Source of the DNA: Hymenopus coronatus
Lineage: Eukaryota; Arthropoda; Insecta; Mantodea; Hymenopodidae
Length of the DNA: 64,000 nucleotides
Direction of reading: 5' to 3'
NCBI GenBank assembly: GCA_030762935.1
Contig: CM060887.1
Span: forward strand, 17,600,501-17,664,500
The position numbers were made by a program, and so were the translations under genes. Numbering within the stretch: position 1 is the stretch's first letter; each line of letters starts with the position of its first letter. This document shows positions 40,101 through 43,599 of this stretch, piece by piece. Below the pieces are notes generated by a model, which was given only the letters and a program-made list of their open reading frames with translations, was not told where the DNA came from and searched no databases.

Positions 40101-41399
40101 CATTCAAATTCATTCCTGTGCAATATTCTCTCATACAGTTATAATTTTAATTCATAGCAATTAATCAAATTTTAATTTTCGGATTTTTTCCAAATAAGTT
40201 GCTAGTGAATGAAATTCAGGCAACAGTGATCTGTTGGGGTCCCAGATAAGTTCTAACTTGTTATTGTTTCACTGTTTTCATATTTATTACTAATGTACTG
40301 GATAATTTTCTCTTATTTCTTTATTAGAAAGATAGAAAGAAATATTAGTATTATTGATCTAACTTGTCATTGTTTCACAGTTTTCATATTTATTATTTAT
40401 GTACTGAATAATTTTCTCTTCTCTTCTTTATTAGAAAGGTAGAGAGAAATAATAGTATTATTGGTGATGGGTGTTCTATTGGTCATTGTGCATGTTCCGT
40501 TTGTATGGTTTATTCAACATCCCTGAGCTCTTGCTCACAGTGAGGCCAAATGAACAAACACACACAAATGGTTTATTTCACATTTTTTCCTTCTATTTTC
40601 AAATATATTTTAATGCATTAATTTTAAAAAGTGCGGCAAAGGAAGGATGCTTTGCCCGTGAAAGCAATATATTTTTGTTTTTAATTTAAAGAATGAATAG
40701 CTTGCACATAAAAGGAATATTGTTCATTTATTCATTTAAAGGAATAGTTTTCACTTTACCATTTATTTAAAGGAGTGGGAAGCTTATGCATGAAAGGAAT
40801 ATACTTTTATCTACTCAAATAACCCATTCTTTAAATTAATAAATAAAAAAGTACATTGTTTTCATGGGCAAAGCAATTTTCCTTTGCCCTCTTTTTAAAA
40901 TTAACACATTAGAATTTATTTGAAAACAGAAAAACTATGAGTAATAAATAGGAAATTACATACTTAGTATATAAGTGATAAATATGAAAACAATGAAAAG
41001 TTACACATCACGGGCCCAAACAAATCACTATTGCCGACATGCATTCAGTTAAACAGTAAATGTTAGCCAAATATCAACAGCCAAAGTGGAACCAAATGGA
41101 AACTACAAATTAAAATGTACAATATTACCAAGAGAATGAACAGATGCTACCTTATTCGATAATCACACCATTAACTCATAAACACAAGGTTACATAAAAA
41201 ATGCATGTCTTACCATGGTATGAATACACAAAAAATGAGCCACATATTAATATTTACCTATTTCATAGAATGTGTCTCTATCAAAATTTGCTGCTTCTCT
41301 AGGATCAAATAGCAATGATGGTTTGGTCTTTCCTTGGATCAAAAGCGAGGTCTGTGGTGTTGCTAGCTTTCTGAGCTGCTCTGCTAAAGAGGTACTCAT
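1..41399 (-). CDS. HEATR1: HEATR1 / UTP10 (BP28), 5' part of gene, 13 exons, C-terminal half off the left edge
   Basis: HEATR1 (yeast Utp10) is a large nucleolar HEAT-repeat scaffold of the t-UTP/SSU processome. It acts in rDNA transcription and early pre-18S processing. Thirteen minus-strand exons with AG acceptors and GT donors (one GC) join without a stop into 1138 codons: 41399-41258, 40050-39834, 36229-35979, 33089-32845, 29089-28776, 27812-27401, 20871-20547, 19042-18789, 12258-11965, 9968-9616, 5709-5523, 2752-2501 and 168-1. Splice phases agree at every junction. The N-terminus (MSTSLAEQLRKLATPQ, then LLFDPREAANFDRDTF) and the later LPYHDTRIFVRVLQ block match the animal HEATR1 N-terminus as I remember it. 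Matching segments follow in colinear order to about residue 1138 of a family near 2140 residues. The BP28 C-terminal domain should lie left of position 1. Introns are 1.0-6.5 kb and packed with transposons. Confidence 0.96.
169..479. other. HEATR1 intron 12 sequence, nothing recognised
   Basis: AT-rich intron sequence with no repeat or motif seen. Confidence 0.6.
480..1000 (-). mobile_element. Degraded LINE 3'-end remnant
   Basis: On the minus strand this stretch reads AGLCPICG near 660-640, followed by acidic residues. That recalls the C-terminal cysteine motif of jockey/I-type LINE ORF2 proteins. Multiple frame breaks occur. The resemblance is weaker than in the copy at 13215-13620. Confidence 0.35.
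1021..1460. mobile_element. Foldback element F1, long inverted arms
   Basis: The left arm (about 1021-1160) and right arm (about 1320-1460) are imperfect reverse complements, ending in TAAATTTAT and ATAAATTTA. Each arm carries the hairpin motif (minus strand 1078-1113; plus strand 1364-1397). A shortened relative is at 11225-11545, and both are followed by the same flank (ATGGTGCTTCACTGTCTCTA). The open frame here is a by-product of the inverted arms. Confidence 0.8.
1605..1830. repeat. GT microsatellite and hairpin-motif repeat fragment
   Basis: A short (GT)n run and a poly-T tract at 1609-1637 precede a fragment whose end (1747-1830) carries the hairpin motif, with stem GAAGC/GCTTC and then GAAACATGG. 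It continues as GTAAGTGGTGTAGTGTTA, a tail also seen near 61190. Confidence 0.6.
1900..2290 (-). mobile_element. Degraded LINE 3'-end remnant
   Basis: The minus strand reads QCKETKMWGEKIWNENWEKL without a break, resembling the stretch after the C-terminal zinc-knuckle of jockey/I-type ORF2. It seems related to the remnant at 13215-13620. The rest is broken. Confidence 0.45.
2501..2752 (-). CDS. HEATR1: HEATR1 exon 12
   Basis: Exactly 84 codons, residues 999-1082, phase 0 at both ends. It contains VLHLIPQGRRVLSTTKDIME and ends NEPDKTNPSQLMLAQ. Similarity is modest, but order and phase fit. The donor is GTATGT. Confidence 0.9.
3440..3565 (-). repeat. tRNA-derived SINE fragment (group SINE-3)
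   Basis: The minus strand reads AGTAGCTCAATGGTTAGAGC, like an A box, then TTTCAGATCCCGGC, like a B box, about 30 bp later. It is a promoter-bearing SINE head rather than a tRNA gene: no cloverleaf 3' half follows. Confidence 0.6.
3930..4165 (+). mobile_element. mariner-type transposase fragment
   Basis: The plus strand encodes MDKAWFHLHGYV, QNNHYWSSKKPNIVQE and then a frameshifted tail. This matches the first catalytic-aspartate region (DEAWFHLxGYVNxQN) of a Tc1/mariner-superfamily group common in insects. The same part of the protein occurs in the longer copy at 17420-18650. Only this segment remains. Confidence 0.65.
4498..5445. mobile_element. Non-autonomous DNA element with terminal inverted repeats
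   Basis: The left end CCGTATTTATCGAATACAAG and the inverted right end CCGTATTTATTCAAATACGA bound a 948-bp element with no coding frame. Internal blocks repeat in inverse orientation; the segment at 5170-5400 is reverse complementary to one at 27960-28200. No clear target-site duplication was seen, and the superfamily is unknown. It lies in HEATR1 intron 11. Confidence 0.7.
5523..5709 (-). CDS. HEATR1: HEATR1 exon 11
   Basis: Codes for residues 936-998, phase 0 at its end. It contains RRQPLANILDALLDCVTCLE. A family D repeat begins about 20 bp beyond its acceptor. The donor is GTAAGT. Confidence 0.92.
5728..6190 (+). repeat. Family D interspersed repeat, copy 1
   Basis: It begins GGAAATGGCCAATCCAGTAC and ends near GATAAAAGTTGGAGCTC. 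It shares its full length with an inverted copy at 34600-35165 and an internally deleted copy at 53690-53950. It is non-coding and of unknown class. It starts about 20 bp from the HEATR1 exon 11 acceptor. Confidence 0.7.
6786..7005 (+). repeat. SINE-2 copy (tRNA-derived), degraded
   Basis: The head reads GTGGTATGATGGTAGCATGG, then a B-box-like GTTTGAATC, then CCAGATAAGG and the tail ending GGTTAAA-GGACATTAA. It matches the cleaner copy at 63478-63728. It is inserted inside family A copy 1. Confidence 0.65.
7116..7332 (+). repeat. SINE-3 copy flanked by a 14-bp target-site duplication
   Basis: ACAAATAAAATGTA occurs at 7102-7115 and again at 7333-7346, bracketing a 217-bp insert. The insert carries GTAGCCCACTGGTTAGAGC (A-box-like) and GGCTCAAATCCCGG (B-box-like). 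The duplication proves insertion into family A and suggests LINE-type target-primed integration. Confidence 0.8.
7811..8593. other. HEATR1 intron 10 sequence, nothing recognised
   Basis: AT-rich; a short AAGGTACC-like stretch near 8310-8460 has no match elsewhere that I noticed. Confidence 0.5.
8594..9470 (-). repeat. Family A repeat, copy 2
   Basis: Near full length and inverted relative to copy 1. It runs from the CTGACGTGTTCCATTCATG end to the CTATGTACATAGTATG end. It contains a short CA-rich tract around 9293-9330. Confidence 0.75.
9616..9968 (-). CDS. HEATR1: HEATR1 exon 10
   Basis: Codes for residues 819-935 and ends in phase 2. It contains PVVPALLVAAFSPLSAIRQV followed by ALECLITLSSLL, a canonical HEAT unit matching the family. 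Family A repeat DNA starts about 50 bp upstream in the preceding intron. The donor is GTAAGT. Confidence 0.94.
10015..11232 (+). repeat. Family A repeat, copy 3, with internal insertion
   Basis: Family A text spans 10030-10680 and about 11060-11232. The intervening roughly 380 bp are foreign and unrecognised. It lies immediately upstream of HEATR1 exon 10 in transcription order. Confidence 0.7.
11225..11545. mobile_element. Foldback element F1, shortened copy
   Basis: The ends ATTAAATTTATGAGTTGAGG and CTCATAAATTTAATTCA match F1 at 1021-1460, as does the outside flank. The central part and both hairpin motifs are deleted. It abuts the end of a family A copy. Confidence 0.7.
11965..12258 (-). 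CDS. HEATR1: HEATR1 exon 9
   Basis: Exactly 98 codons, residues 721-818, phase 0 at both ends. The tract MWWNLQELTPALSLRLRLLE matches the family's WWN-P-L segment. The acceptor is TTGTTTCAG and the donor GTATTT. Confidence 0.94.
12654..13212. repeat. Tandem duplication, 279-bp unit, two copies
   Basis: CTTTTCCTTCTCAGAGAC starts at 12654 and again at 12933. The two units are nearly identical, with only scattered substitutions, ending in GGTTATACT-ATATTTTACAATA. The high identity implies a recent event. It lies in HEATR1 intron 8. Confidence 0.9.
13215..13620 (-). mobile_element. LINE 3'-end remnant with zinc-knuckle
   Basis: The minus strand encodes KGIPQNQCPICGRDEDIEHI followed by IFKCKG. 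This is the C-x2-C...H...C cysteine motif found at the C-terminus of jockey/I/R1-type LINE ORF2 proteins. An upstream tract reads SWGREKYIDVTNKQEREGSA. A stop separates the parts. No reverse transcriptase domain remains. Confidence 0.65.
13845..15505. mobile_element. Two Penelope-like (PLE) 3'-end fragments in inverted orientation
   Basis: The left half (13845-14690) and right half (14740-15505) are diverged reverse complements around a centre near 14720. The minus strand of the left half reads SGMYRIDCLDCNKFYIRKTK, a recognisable GIY-YIG endonuclease start of PLEs with its G mutated. The right half encodes a more decayed version (ICRIN..., EYIRYMKYRQSAIA). Both outer ends carry the CTGAGGATGA...CCAAAACATG hairpin motif. 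It lies in HEATR1 intron 8. Confidence 0.65.
15506..16104. other. HEATR1 intron 8 sequence, nothing recognised
   Basis: No repeat family or coding frame. Wording around 15720-15970 recalls 2930-3150 (AGAGAATAATAGGGC... and AGGTTAAC blocks), perhaps an old duplication. Confidence 0.4.
16105..16322 (-). repeat. SINE-4 copy (tRNA-derived), full head and tail
   Basis: The minus strand reads CCATGGTGTAATGGTTAACA (A-box-like) and GTGGGTTCTAACCC (B-box-like). The body follows, with GTAAAGCCGTTGGTCC and GAGGCCTCTGAGCAAAAC. Other copies are at 19567, 42270, 52958 and 55930, with a tail fragment at 30119. Confidence 0.8.
16328..16466. mobile_element. Short foldback element F2
   Basis: The left AATTGAAACACATACATCAC and right GTGGTGTATGTGTTTCAATT arms are inverted over about 50 bp. 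The right arm carries a hairpin motif (16389-16423) ending GAAACCAGTC. Confidence 0.7.
16467..17419. other. HEATR1 intron 8 sequence, purine-rich, unrecognised
   Basis: About 950 bp biased to A and G on the plus strand. No open frame or repeat match found; possibly a very old LINE body. Confidence 0.4.
17420..18650 (-). mobile_element. mariner-superfamily transposon, near full length, decayed
   Basis: The ends GACTCATGGCC (17420) and inverted GACTCGTGGCC (18650) bound 1.23 kb. The minus strand, with frameshifts, encodes a transposase: DTVNGQRYRDTI, CDIECIQAYFQQDSVAAHTT (second catalytic Asp), EFFEDRAISKGQWPPRSPDL and LWGSLKSKVYRNT. Stops and frameshifts show that it is inactive. It has the same element type as the fragment at 3930-4165. 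It lies in HEATR1 intron 8, in the same orientation as the gene. Confidence 0.8.
18789..19042 (-). CDS. HEATR1: HEATR1 exon 8
   Basis: Codes for residues 636-720 and ends in phase 0. It contains KPIHQIFLVLILVSALPKS, corresponding to a conserved hydrophobic helix. The acceptor is TTATTACAG and the donor GTATGC. Confidence 0.92.
19125..19335 (-). repeat. Family A repeat, partial copy 4
   Basis: Only the CTGATGTGTTCCGTTCAC end and about 200 bp remain. It begins about 80 bp upstream of HEATR1 exon 8 in gene direction. Confidence 0.65.
19420..19890. repeat. Pair of inverted hairpin motifs with a SINE-4 inserted between
   Basis: A minus-strand motif (19427-19460) and a plus-strand motif (19854-19885) face outward, as in the foldback elements. 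Between them a SINE-4 (19567-19778, minus) is bracketed by TTTAGAGAC-AAAA (about 19519) and TTTAGAGAC-GAAA (about 19781), probably its target-site duplication. Confidence 0.6.
19567..19778 (-). repeat. SINE-4 copy
   Basis: It shares the body (GGCATGAAAGACTGCTTAAT, CAGGCTTGAGGTTCTTTTAT on the plus strand) and a B-box-like GGGTTTGAACCC with the copy at 16105. The A-box end is eroded. Confidence 0.75.
20547..20550 (-). promoter_or_regulatory. Splice donor of HEATR1 exon 7
   Basis: The exon ends TGTGAAG, followed by GTAAGA. It opens the 3' side of the region between exons 7 and 8 and is listed as the phase-1 junction that fixes the reading frame. Confidence 0.7.
20547..20871 (-). CDS. HEATR1: HEATR1 exon 7
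   Basis: Codes for residues 528-635 and ends in phase 1. It begins VVKAALGLPTNILIDIL and contains VLLPCLLIINEKE, matching the family's ...VCLLPFMVIN segment. The acceptor is TTTTTGCAG and the donor GTAAGA. Confidence 0.94.
21478..22992 (+). CDS. LINE reverse transcriptase (ORF2 fragment), 504 codons, uninterrupted
   Basis: RNA-dependent DNA polymerase for target-primed reverse transcription. Visible motifs in order: NYRPISILSSFSKIFEKLVY (about residue 65), AQYGFRENRSTETAIAKLL, LDLTKAYDVLDHKIL (first catalytic Asp region), GVPQGSVLGPLLFLIYINDL (about 200), the catalytic FADDT (about 230) and KTKFLGIYVNENLRWDSH (about 305). The reading frame extends upstream of the first Met to about 21436 (TETELHKIVCE), so this Met is internal. 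No zinc-knuckle is seen at the C-terminus, which ends YMTIQL. The sequence is closest to jockey-group elements of insects that I recall. Confidence 0.9.
   Translation: MKGKYSFGIDEVPECVIKQCIEYLKAPLVNIYNSSLDSGSFPDNLKTAKIIPIHKKGEKTKKENYRPISILSSFSKIFEKLVYNRLISFLKKYNILSEAQYGFRENRSTETAIAKLLDKIQRAVDKKIPMVGIFLDLTKAYDVLDHKILITKLYKYGIRGSMNAWVESYLTNRKQVVDLQHSIQSGTSNYRSTTKETTRGVPQGSVLGPLLFLIYINDLPSNIEHADVVLFADDTNILVEGDNETILQNKVNTIMTNLSNWFKANELIINKEKTIAMAFRAWQCKNIVKPQISFDGNNVDYKGETKFLGIYVNENLRWDSHTHQLATKLGSICYMLKCLKDTLNLVGLKNVYFAQFHSRLKYGIKFWGEKCERIFIIQKRAVRILSGIDNSTSCRPYFSKHKILPLACTFIAEVVKHIKKNQSELCTNTDIHPHDTRIKNNLHVQICRTNILKNNVTNLGIKLYNKLPANIKKIANMKQFNKEVKSFLLQHTFYSVSEYMTIQL
23097..23125 (+). repeat. 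(ATT)n tail of the LINE
   Basis: About nine ATT units directly follow AATAAA. This is the 3' terminal simple repeat of the element rather than an independent microsatellite. Confidence 0.8.
23710..23790. repeat. Paired short palindromes
   Basis: CCTGAGCTATACTTGGGC and CCTGAGCTATACTCAGGC lie about 45 bp apart in direct orientation; the second is nearly self-complementary. Their origin is unknown, possibly the end of an eroded transposon. Confidence 0.45.
23998..24754 (+). mobile_element. Penelope-like element fragment with 105-bp inverted terminal arms
   Basis: The left arm (23998-24104) and right arm (24656-24754) are about 90% reverse complementary and contain TGCATGGGAATGCCGAC. Between them is a PLE-type C-terminal coding segment on the plus strand. 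PLEs are known to carry terminal repeats in direct or inverted order, which fits. It lies in HEATR1 intron 6. Confidence 0.65.
24039..24692 (+). pseudogene. PLE ORF C-terminal segment, one in-frame TAG
   Basis: One frame runs 24039-24692, broken only by TAG at 24222-24224. It reads EKSALAEHVITTGHHIDFDN, stop, LIATCSNFHHRMTRESIQIF, then HLHNIWKTLL. This is the region following the GIY-YIG core in PLE and related retroelement proteins (the S-A-x-AEH...TGH-x-I motif). The last 100 residues are polar and low in similarity. The catalytic GIY-YIG part is absent, so it is a 5'-truncated relic. Confidence 0.65.
24760..26339. other. HEATR1 intron 6 sequence, mostly unrecognised
   Basis: Apart from the SINE-3 fragments, this is AT-rich sequence without visible structure. 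Confidence 0.4.
25100..25515 (+). repeat. SINE-3 fragments
   Basis: The segments at 25105-25215 (CACAATTGACAGGAAGC) and 25360-25515 (TGCATTCCTG..., TTACTGGGC..TTGTGAACCAAA) match parts of the SINE-3 copy at 30215-30500 and the tail at 31690-31830. The intervening sequence is unrelated. Confidence 0.5.
26340..27055 (+). repeat. Family A repeat, copy 5
   Basis: It starts ACAATGCACATAGTGGATAG and is truncated at about 27055, where a SINE-2 follows. It includes a run of ten Cs near 26593. Confidence 0.75.
27070..27308 (-). repeat. SINE-2 copy
   Basis: The minus strand carries GCCTGGGTAGTGTGGTGGTA (A-box-like), a degraded B box near GTTCAAACC, the AATAAGGTTTTTT tract and the tail down to TTAAAGGGCAT. 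It ends about 90 bp from HEATR1 exon 6 (downstream side). Confidence 0.75.
27401..27812 (-). CDS. HEATR1: HEATR1 exon 6
   Basis: Codes for residues 390-527 and ends in phase 0; it is the longest exon here. It contains FIQLLERRYAASYDTVIH and a HEAT-type unit (IHHPNATMREEAVKYLVKH). The donor is GTAAGT. Confidence 0.94.
27885..28640. mobile_element. Second copy of the 4498-5445 element, interrupted by a SINE-1
   Basis: It begins ATCTAAATACAAGATGACCC, like the inverted ends of 4498-5445. It contains the reverse complement of the 5170-5400 block and a second related block at 28465-28560. The far inverted end is not recognisable. A SINE-1 lies at 28205-28446. Confidence 0.6.
28205..28446 (-). repeat. 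SINE-1 copy (tRNA-derived)
   Basis: The minus strand begins GTGCCGTGGCCGAGTGGTTA (A-box-like), then TGGGTTTGATCCCAAGC (B-box-like), then GGGTTTTCTCCGGG. It is truncated relative to the copy at 37436-37798. A poly-T at 28201-28210 marks its A-tail. Confidence 0.75.
28776..29089 (-). CDS. HEATR1: HEATR1 exon 5
   Basis: Codes for residues 286-389 and ends in phase 2. It is helical and leucine-rich (HMECVMLLVLLYNSQ), as expected for HEAT repeats. Similarity here is weaker than in exons 3-4, and the assignment rests on order and phase. The donor is GTAAGA. Confidence 0.9.
29115..29985 (-). repeat. Family A repeat, copy 6, followed by a partial tandem copy
   Basis: A near-complete inverted copy. 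At 29985-30085 a second partial copy begins directly at its end (GTGTGTTTCATTCACATCAC), giving a head-to-tail junction. It abuts HEATR1 exon 5, starting about 25 bp from its acceptor. Confidence 0.75.
30119..30170 (-). repeat. SINE-4 tail fragment
   Basis: It shares AGCATCCCATTCTATATTGG and GGCATGAAAGATCG with the SINE-4 body, and nothing more. Confidence 0.55.
30215..30500 (+). repeat. SINE-3 copy
   Basis: The head is degraded (GCAGCACAATGAACC). Then come CATGGTTCAAATTCC (B-box-like), AATTTTTCAGTCAGTTTTAC, CACAATTGACAGGAAGCC and the tail GTTCTCGTTACTGGGCAC. It is the most complete example in the window. Confidence 0.65.
30505..31155 (+). repeat. Family A repeat, copy 7
   Basis: The 5' third is missing; the SINE-3 sits at the break. 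It ends GTGAATGGAAAACATCAGAT, the usual family terminus. Confidence 0.75.
31690..31835 (+). repeat. SINE-3 tail fragment
   Basis: It contains GTGCAAAATCACCAGG, TGCATTCCTGTTCTCGTTAC and GTTGTGAACCAAAG, which match 25360-25515. Confidence 0.45.
31836..32844. other. HEATR1 intron 4 sequence, nothing recognised
   Basis: AT-rich; no repeat or coding signal apparent. Confidence 0.5.
32845..33089 (-). CDS. HEATR1: HEATR1 exon 4
   Basis: Codes for residues 204-285 and ends in phase 0. It contains LSTLFAFYSTTMVGGL and DYAAGSYIIVAQIS, which match the start of the U3snoRNP10 region of the family. The acceptor is TTTTGCAG and the donor GTGAGT. Confidence 0.94.
33232..33438. mobile_element. Foldback element F3
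   Basis: The arms are about 95 bp each: GGATTTTTGCCAGAACAT on the left and ATGTTCTGGCAAAAATCC on the right, with ATTTATTTGACAAG / CTTGTCAAATAAAT at the tips. Each arm holds a hairpin motif with stem AAGGA/TCCTT followed by AAAACATGTT. Confidence 0.8.
33520..34310 (-). repeat. Family A repeat, copy 8, carrying a (TA)n expansion
   Basis: An inverted copy. At 34050-34125 about 38 TA dinucleotides replace the segment between two conserved family words. Confidence 0.75.
34050..34125. repeat. (TA)n microsatellite
   Basis: An uninterrupted run of roughly 38 TA units inside family A copy 8. The long tyrosine-isoleucine reading frame across it is an artefact. Confidence 0.95.
34600..35165 (-). repeat. 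Family D repeat, copy 2
   Basis: Inverse of 5728-6190, including GAGCTCCAACTTTTATC and GTACTGGATTGGCCACTTCC. An extra middle segment (34820-34960) is not present in the other copies. Confidence 0.7.
35200..35920 (+). repeat. Family A repeat, copy 9
   Basis: From GGAAGTATTGTATTCTACCC to near 35900. Its last third has diverged. It abuts HEATR1 exon 3 on the downstream side. Confidence 0.7.
35979..36229 (-). CDS. HEATR1: HEATR1 exon 3
   Basis: Codes for residues 120-203 and ends in phase 1. It carries the most recognisable block, LPYHDTRIFVRVLQIMDL, followed by WHWLHPLQAPGVPLSK. The donor is GTATGT. Confidence 0.96.
36342..36755. mobile_element. Foldback element F4
   Basis: A 414-bp near-palindrome. 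The tips CACTCACCTCCACTTAATTA and TAATTAAGTGGAGGCGAGTG pair, and the arms stay about 85% complementary for roughly 190 bp to a centre near 36550. The right arm carries a hairpin-like motif (36685-36722) ending GAAAACATT. The 116-codon frame across it is not a gene. It lies within 115 bp of the HEATR1 exon 3 acceptor. Confidence 0.8.
37436..37798 (-). repeat. SINE-1 copy (tRNA-derived), full length
   Basis: Reading on the minus strand: GGTGGCACCATAGCTGAGTG (A-box-like), GTCTGGGTTCGATCCCAAGC (B-box-like), TGGGTTTTCTCCGGTTTCCC, AGGCCAACCACCTGTTCC, then a poly-A tail (plus-strand T run at 37434-37445). Length is about 355 bp. Other copies are at 28205, 50036 and 56392. Confidence 0.85.
37800..39833. 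other. HEATR1 intron 2 sequence, nothing recognised
   Basis: About 2 kb with no repeat family from this window and no convincing exon. Confidence 0.5.
39834..40050 (-). CDS. HEATR1: HEATR1 exon 2
   Basis: Codes for residues 48-119 and ends in phase 2. It includes SGLDELQKLNPEFEQF and APYFLLKSAHKSLEWLI, which align with the family. The exon end is followed by GCAAGT, not GT. The reading frame into exon 3 (WLIT-R-FHIA) supports this GC donor. Confidence 0.92.
40228..41026. mobile_element. Foldback element F5 with an internal 106-bp tandem duplication
   Basis: The ends GATCTGTTGGGGTCCC and inverted GATTTGTTTGGGCCC bound about 800 bp. Arms pair around 40585-40690 and 40845-40940 (GGCAAAGGAA / TTCCTTTGCC). 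The left arm also has a tandem duplication with period 106, starting at 40253 and 40359. It fills most of HEATR1 intron 1. Confidence 0.7.
41258..41399 (-). CDS. HEATR1: HEATR1 exon 1 (start codon)
   Basis: Codes for residues 1-47 and ends in phase 1. The ATG sits in a good context (caccATGa), and the peptide start MSTSLAEQLRKLATPQ fixes the start. The donor after residue 47 is GTAAAT. Confidence 0.95.
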
Positions 41400-42269
41400 G
41401 GTGCTATTTTCAATATAAGAATACTTCTTTATTTTTGAAACTCAGTTTTAAATCGCCAATTACAATTGATACGCCGTTCAATAGTCACCCTTTATGCACG
41501 CATACATTTATTGCAACCACATCACAGAAACATAACCACATCCACAACGTCAACATATGAACACGTGCCTCCCACACTTCTTCACGGGAAACTGCAATTA
41601 CCATGAGAGTACCAACTGCACGGTTTTAAAACTTCTTACGACATGATCAAAATATCTCTCCTATGCAAGTAAAGAAACATAGCTTGTTACGAAAAAGGAA
41701 TAATTTGTTATAATTTCCGATTAAAATAATTAGTTTTGGAAATTGTAATAATGCATTTCTGCATTATTACAGAAATTGATCTGTCCTCGTAGAAATTTCT
41801 GCACGACAACTTTGGCTCATCGTTATTGAATAATTTAGGCCAGGGCACAGGAGAACAGAAAGAAGGAAATAAAGAAAAGCGGCAAATAAACATACTACTG
41901 CAATTTCCAATATGAATTGATTTTAGTAATTAATATATTAGTAATTGCCTTTTGATAGTAAGGGTTTGAATTAAGTGTGTCCGAATTCTTCATATTTAAC
42001 AAAAACCTGAATACTTCAACTTGTTTAAAAATGGAGTTTAGTGCTTATGAGGGAGGTTAGTACATTAAAATTTATATGCACAAGCCGCACATAATGAACA
42101 TAATTATGCACATTGGCACGACTATCCCGCAAGCATTATGCATTTATGCGTTTTAGTGTCAAATTCTCTGGCTTGTAATACTTAAAGATGACTTCAAATT
42201 TATAGCAGCAGCATTAATAAAGGAAGAAATTCTGCAGTAAAGAGGCATTAAATTGATGAATATACATAC

Positions 42270-42480
42270 AAGCATCAAGAGTTGGCCTCCTTGGTGCAGG
42301 AATGACACATTAGCCCCTGGTTCCCGAGGTTCGCACCTAGCGTTGGGTAATGGATCTTTTTCGGACTCAAAAAGTCCATAGCTTTCTTCGAAGAGGTAAA
42401 GCCGGTGGTCCCGTGCTGTAGATTTATGGCACGTAAAGTAACTCAAGTCCGATAAAGGGCCTTTGAGCAAAATTAAACCC
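42270..42480 (+). repeat. SINE-4 copy with a divergent head
   Basis: The head reads GGCCTCCTTGGTGCAGGAAT and a B-box-like CGAGGTTCGCACC. The tail (GTAAAGCCGGTGGTCCCGTG, GATAAAGGGCCTTTGAGC) matches SINE-4, whereas the head differs from the copy at 16105. This may be a second subfamily sharing the tail. Confidence 0.65.
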
Positions 42481-42704
42481 GTATTCACGTTCATATATTA
42501 GAAGATCCACAGCAATTAAAGTGCATCATTTAAACATTTACAAGATATCCTGCCATTAATCATAAGGCCATAATCGTAATCTTGGTAATGGTGTTGTATA
42601 CTAATCTCGGTGTTCTATAATTACCTACACAAGTATGCTACCAGAGCACACAACTTAGATTATGCTGAAATAAAATAATATACAACAAAGTTAAAACTTC
42701 CACA

Positions 42705-43530
42705 GACGATCCAGATTTTAAAGTGTTATAAGCGTCATGTTCAGTTTTGAAATCCGCTAGATTGCCGAGATTTTAACTTCTTGGGGTCATTTGGGTTTTA
42801 GCTCTACAGATACTTTGGCTAAGTCCTGTCATCGCTCCACAGTAGCTCGGCCACAGCTGCTTCACTCCTTTAGTTATAAAAAATATCCCTTGGCTAGGCT
42901 TTAAAGCTTAGGGTCCTTCATTTTGGGTTACTTTTTTGTAGCTTAAGGTCCTACAAATTTATAACAGGCCAGAATGTAACTACAAAGCAGCTCGAATTGC
43001 AGAACAATAAAGTACCAAAACTGGATCACATACGGAAGTAATACCAAAAACAATATATGGTCTAAAAGGAATCATCCATTTGATGATGACAACGATGATA
43101 GTGATGATGAATTGATGATAAACCAGAGTGGCCTCAAAGAAGCCCTGCACATAAGCTCTTGGAGCCCTTTGTGACTCATGCTTTGGGCTTTAATCAAAGC
43201 AGACTATTGTCCTTGATGTCAGCACTTCTTATATCCTCAGGCTCCACAAAAATCATCCACATCTTTACTAGATCCATACATGGTAATTTTGTTATTCAGC
43301 CATTAAGCTGCATTATTTGCTAGGGCAGCCATTCATGCAAGAACTACTATAACCACCTTTTAGGGATCTAAGCTGCAAAGATGGAGGGCCATAAGCCATA
43401 AAGCATAGCTGAGGGATTTTTTTATAAGTAGAGGAATGTAGAGTGATGACATCATCTGTGAAGAACAAATCCTAAAGGTCCCAAGAAGAAGTTAAAATCT
43501 TGGCAAGCTAGCAGATTTCAAATCTGGACT
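42705..43530. mobile_element. Large foldback element F6
   Basis: The left arm (42705-42960) and right arm (43310-43530) are reverse complementary at about 75%. Examples are GAGATTTTAACTTCTTGG on the left and AAGAAGTTAAAATCTTGG on the right, and CCAGATTTTA/AATCTGGA at the tips. The centre (42960-43310) includes a GATGATGA tract. No coding capacity. Confidence 0.65.
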
Positions 43531-43599
43531 TATTATGAAAGCTTTACAAAAAAAAAAAAACACTTAAAAAAACAGTTATTATCAGAGTAAATTAATTAT

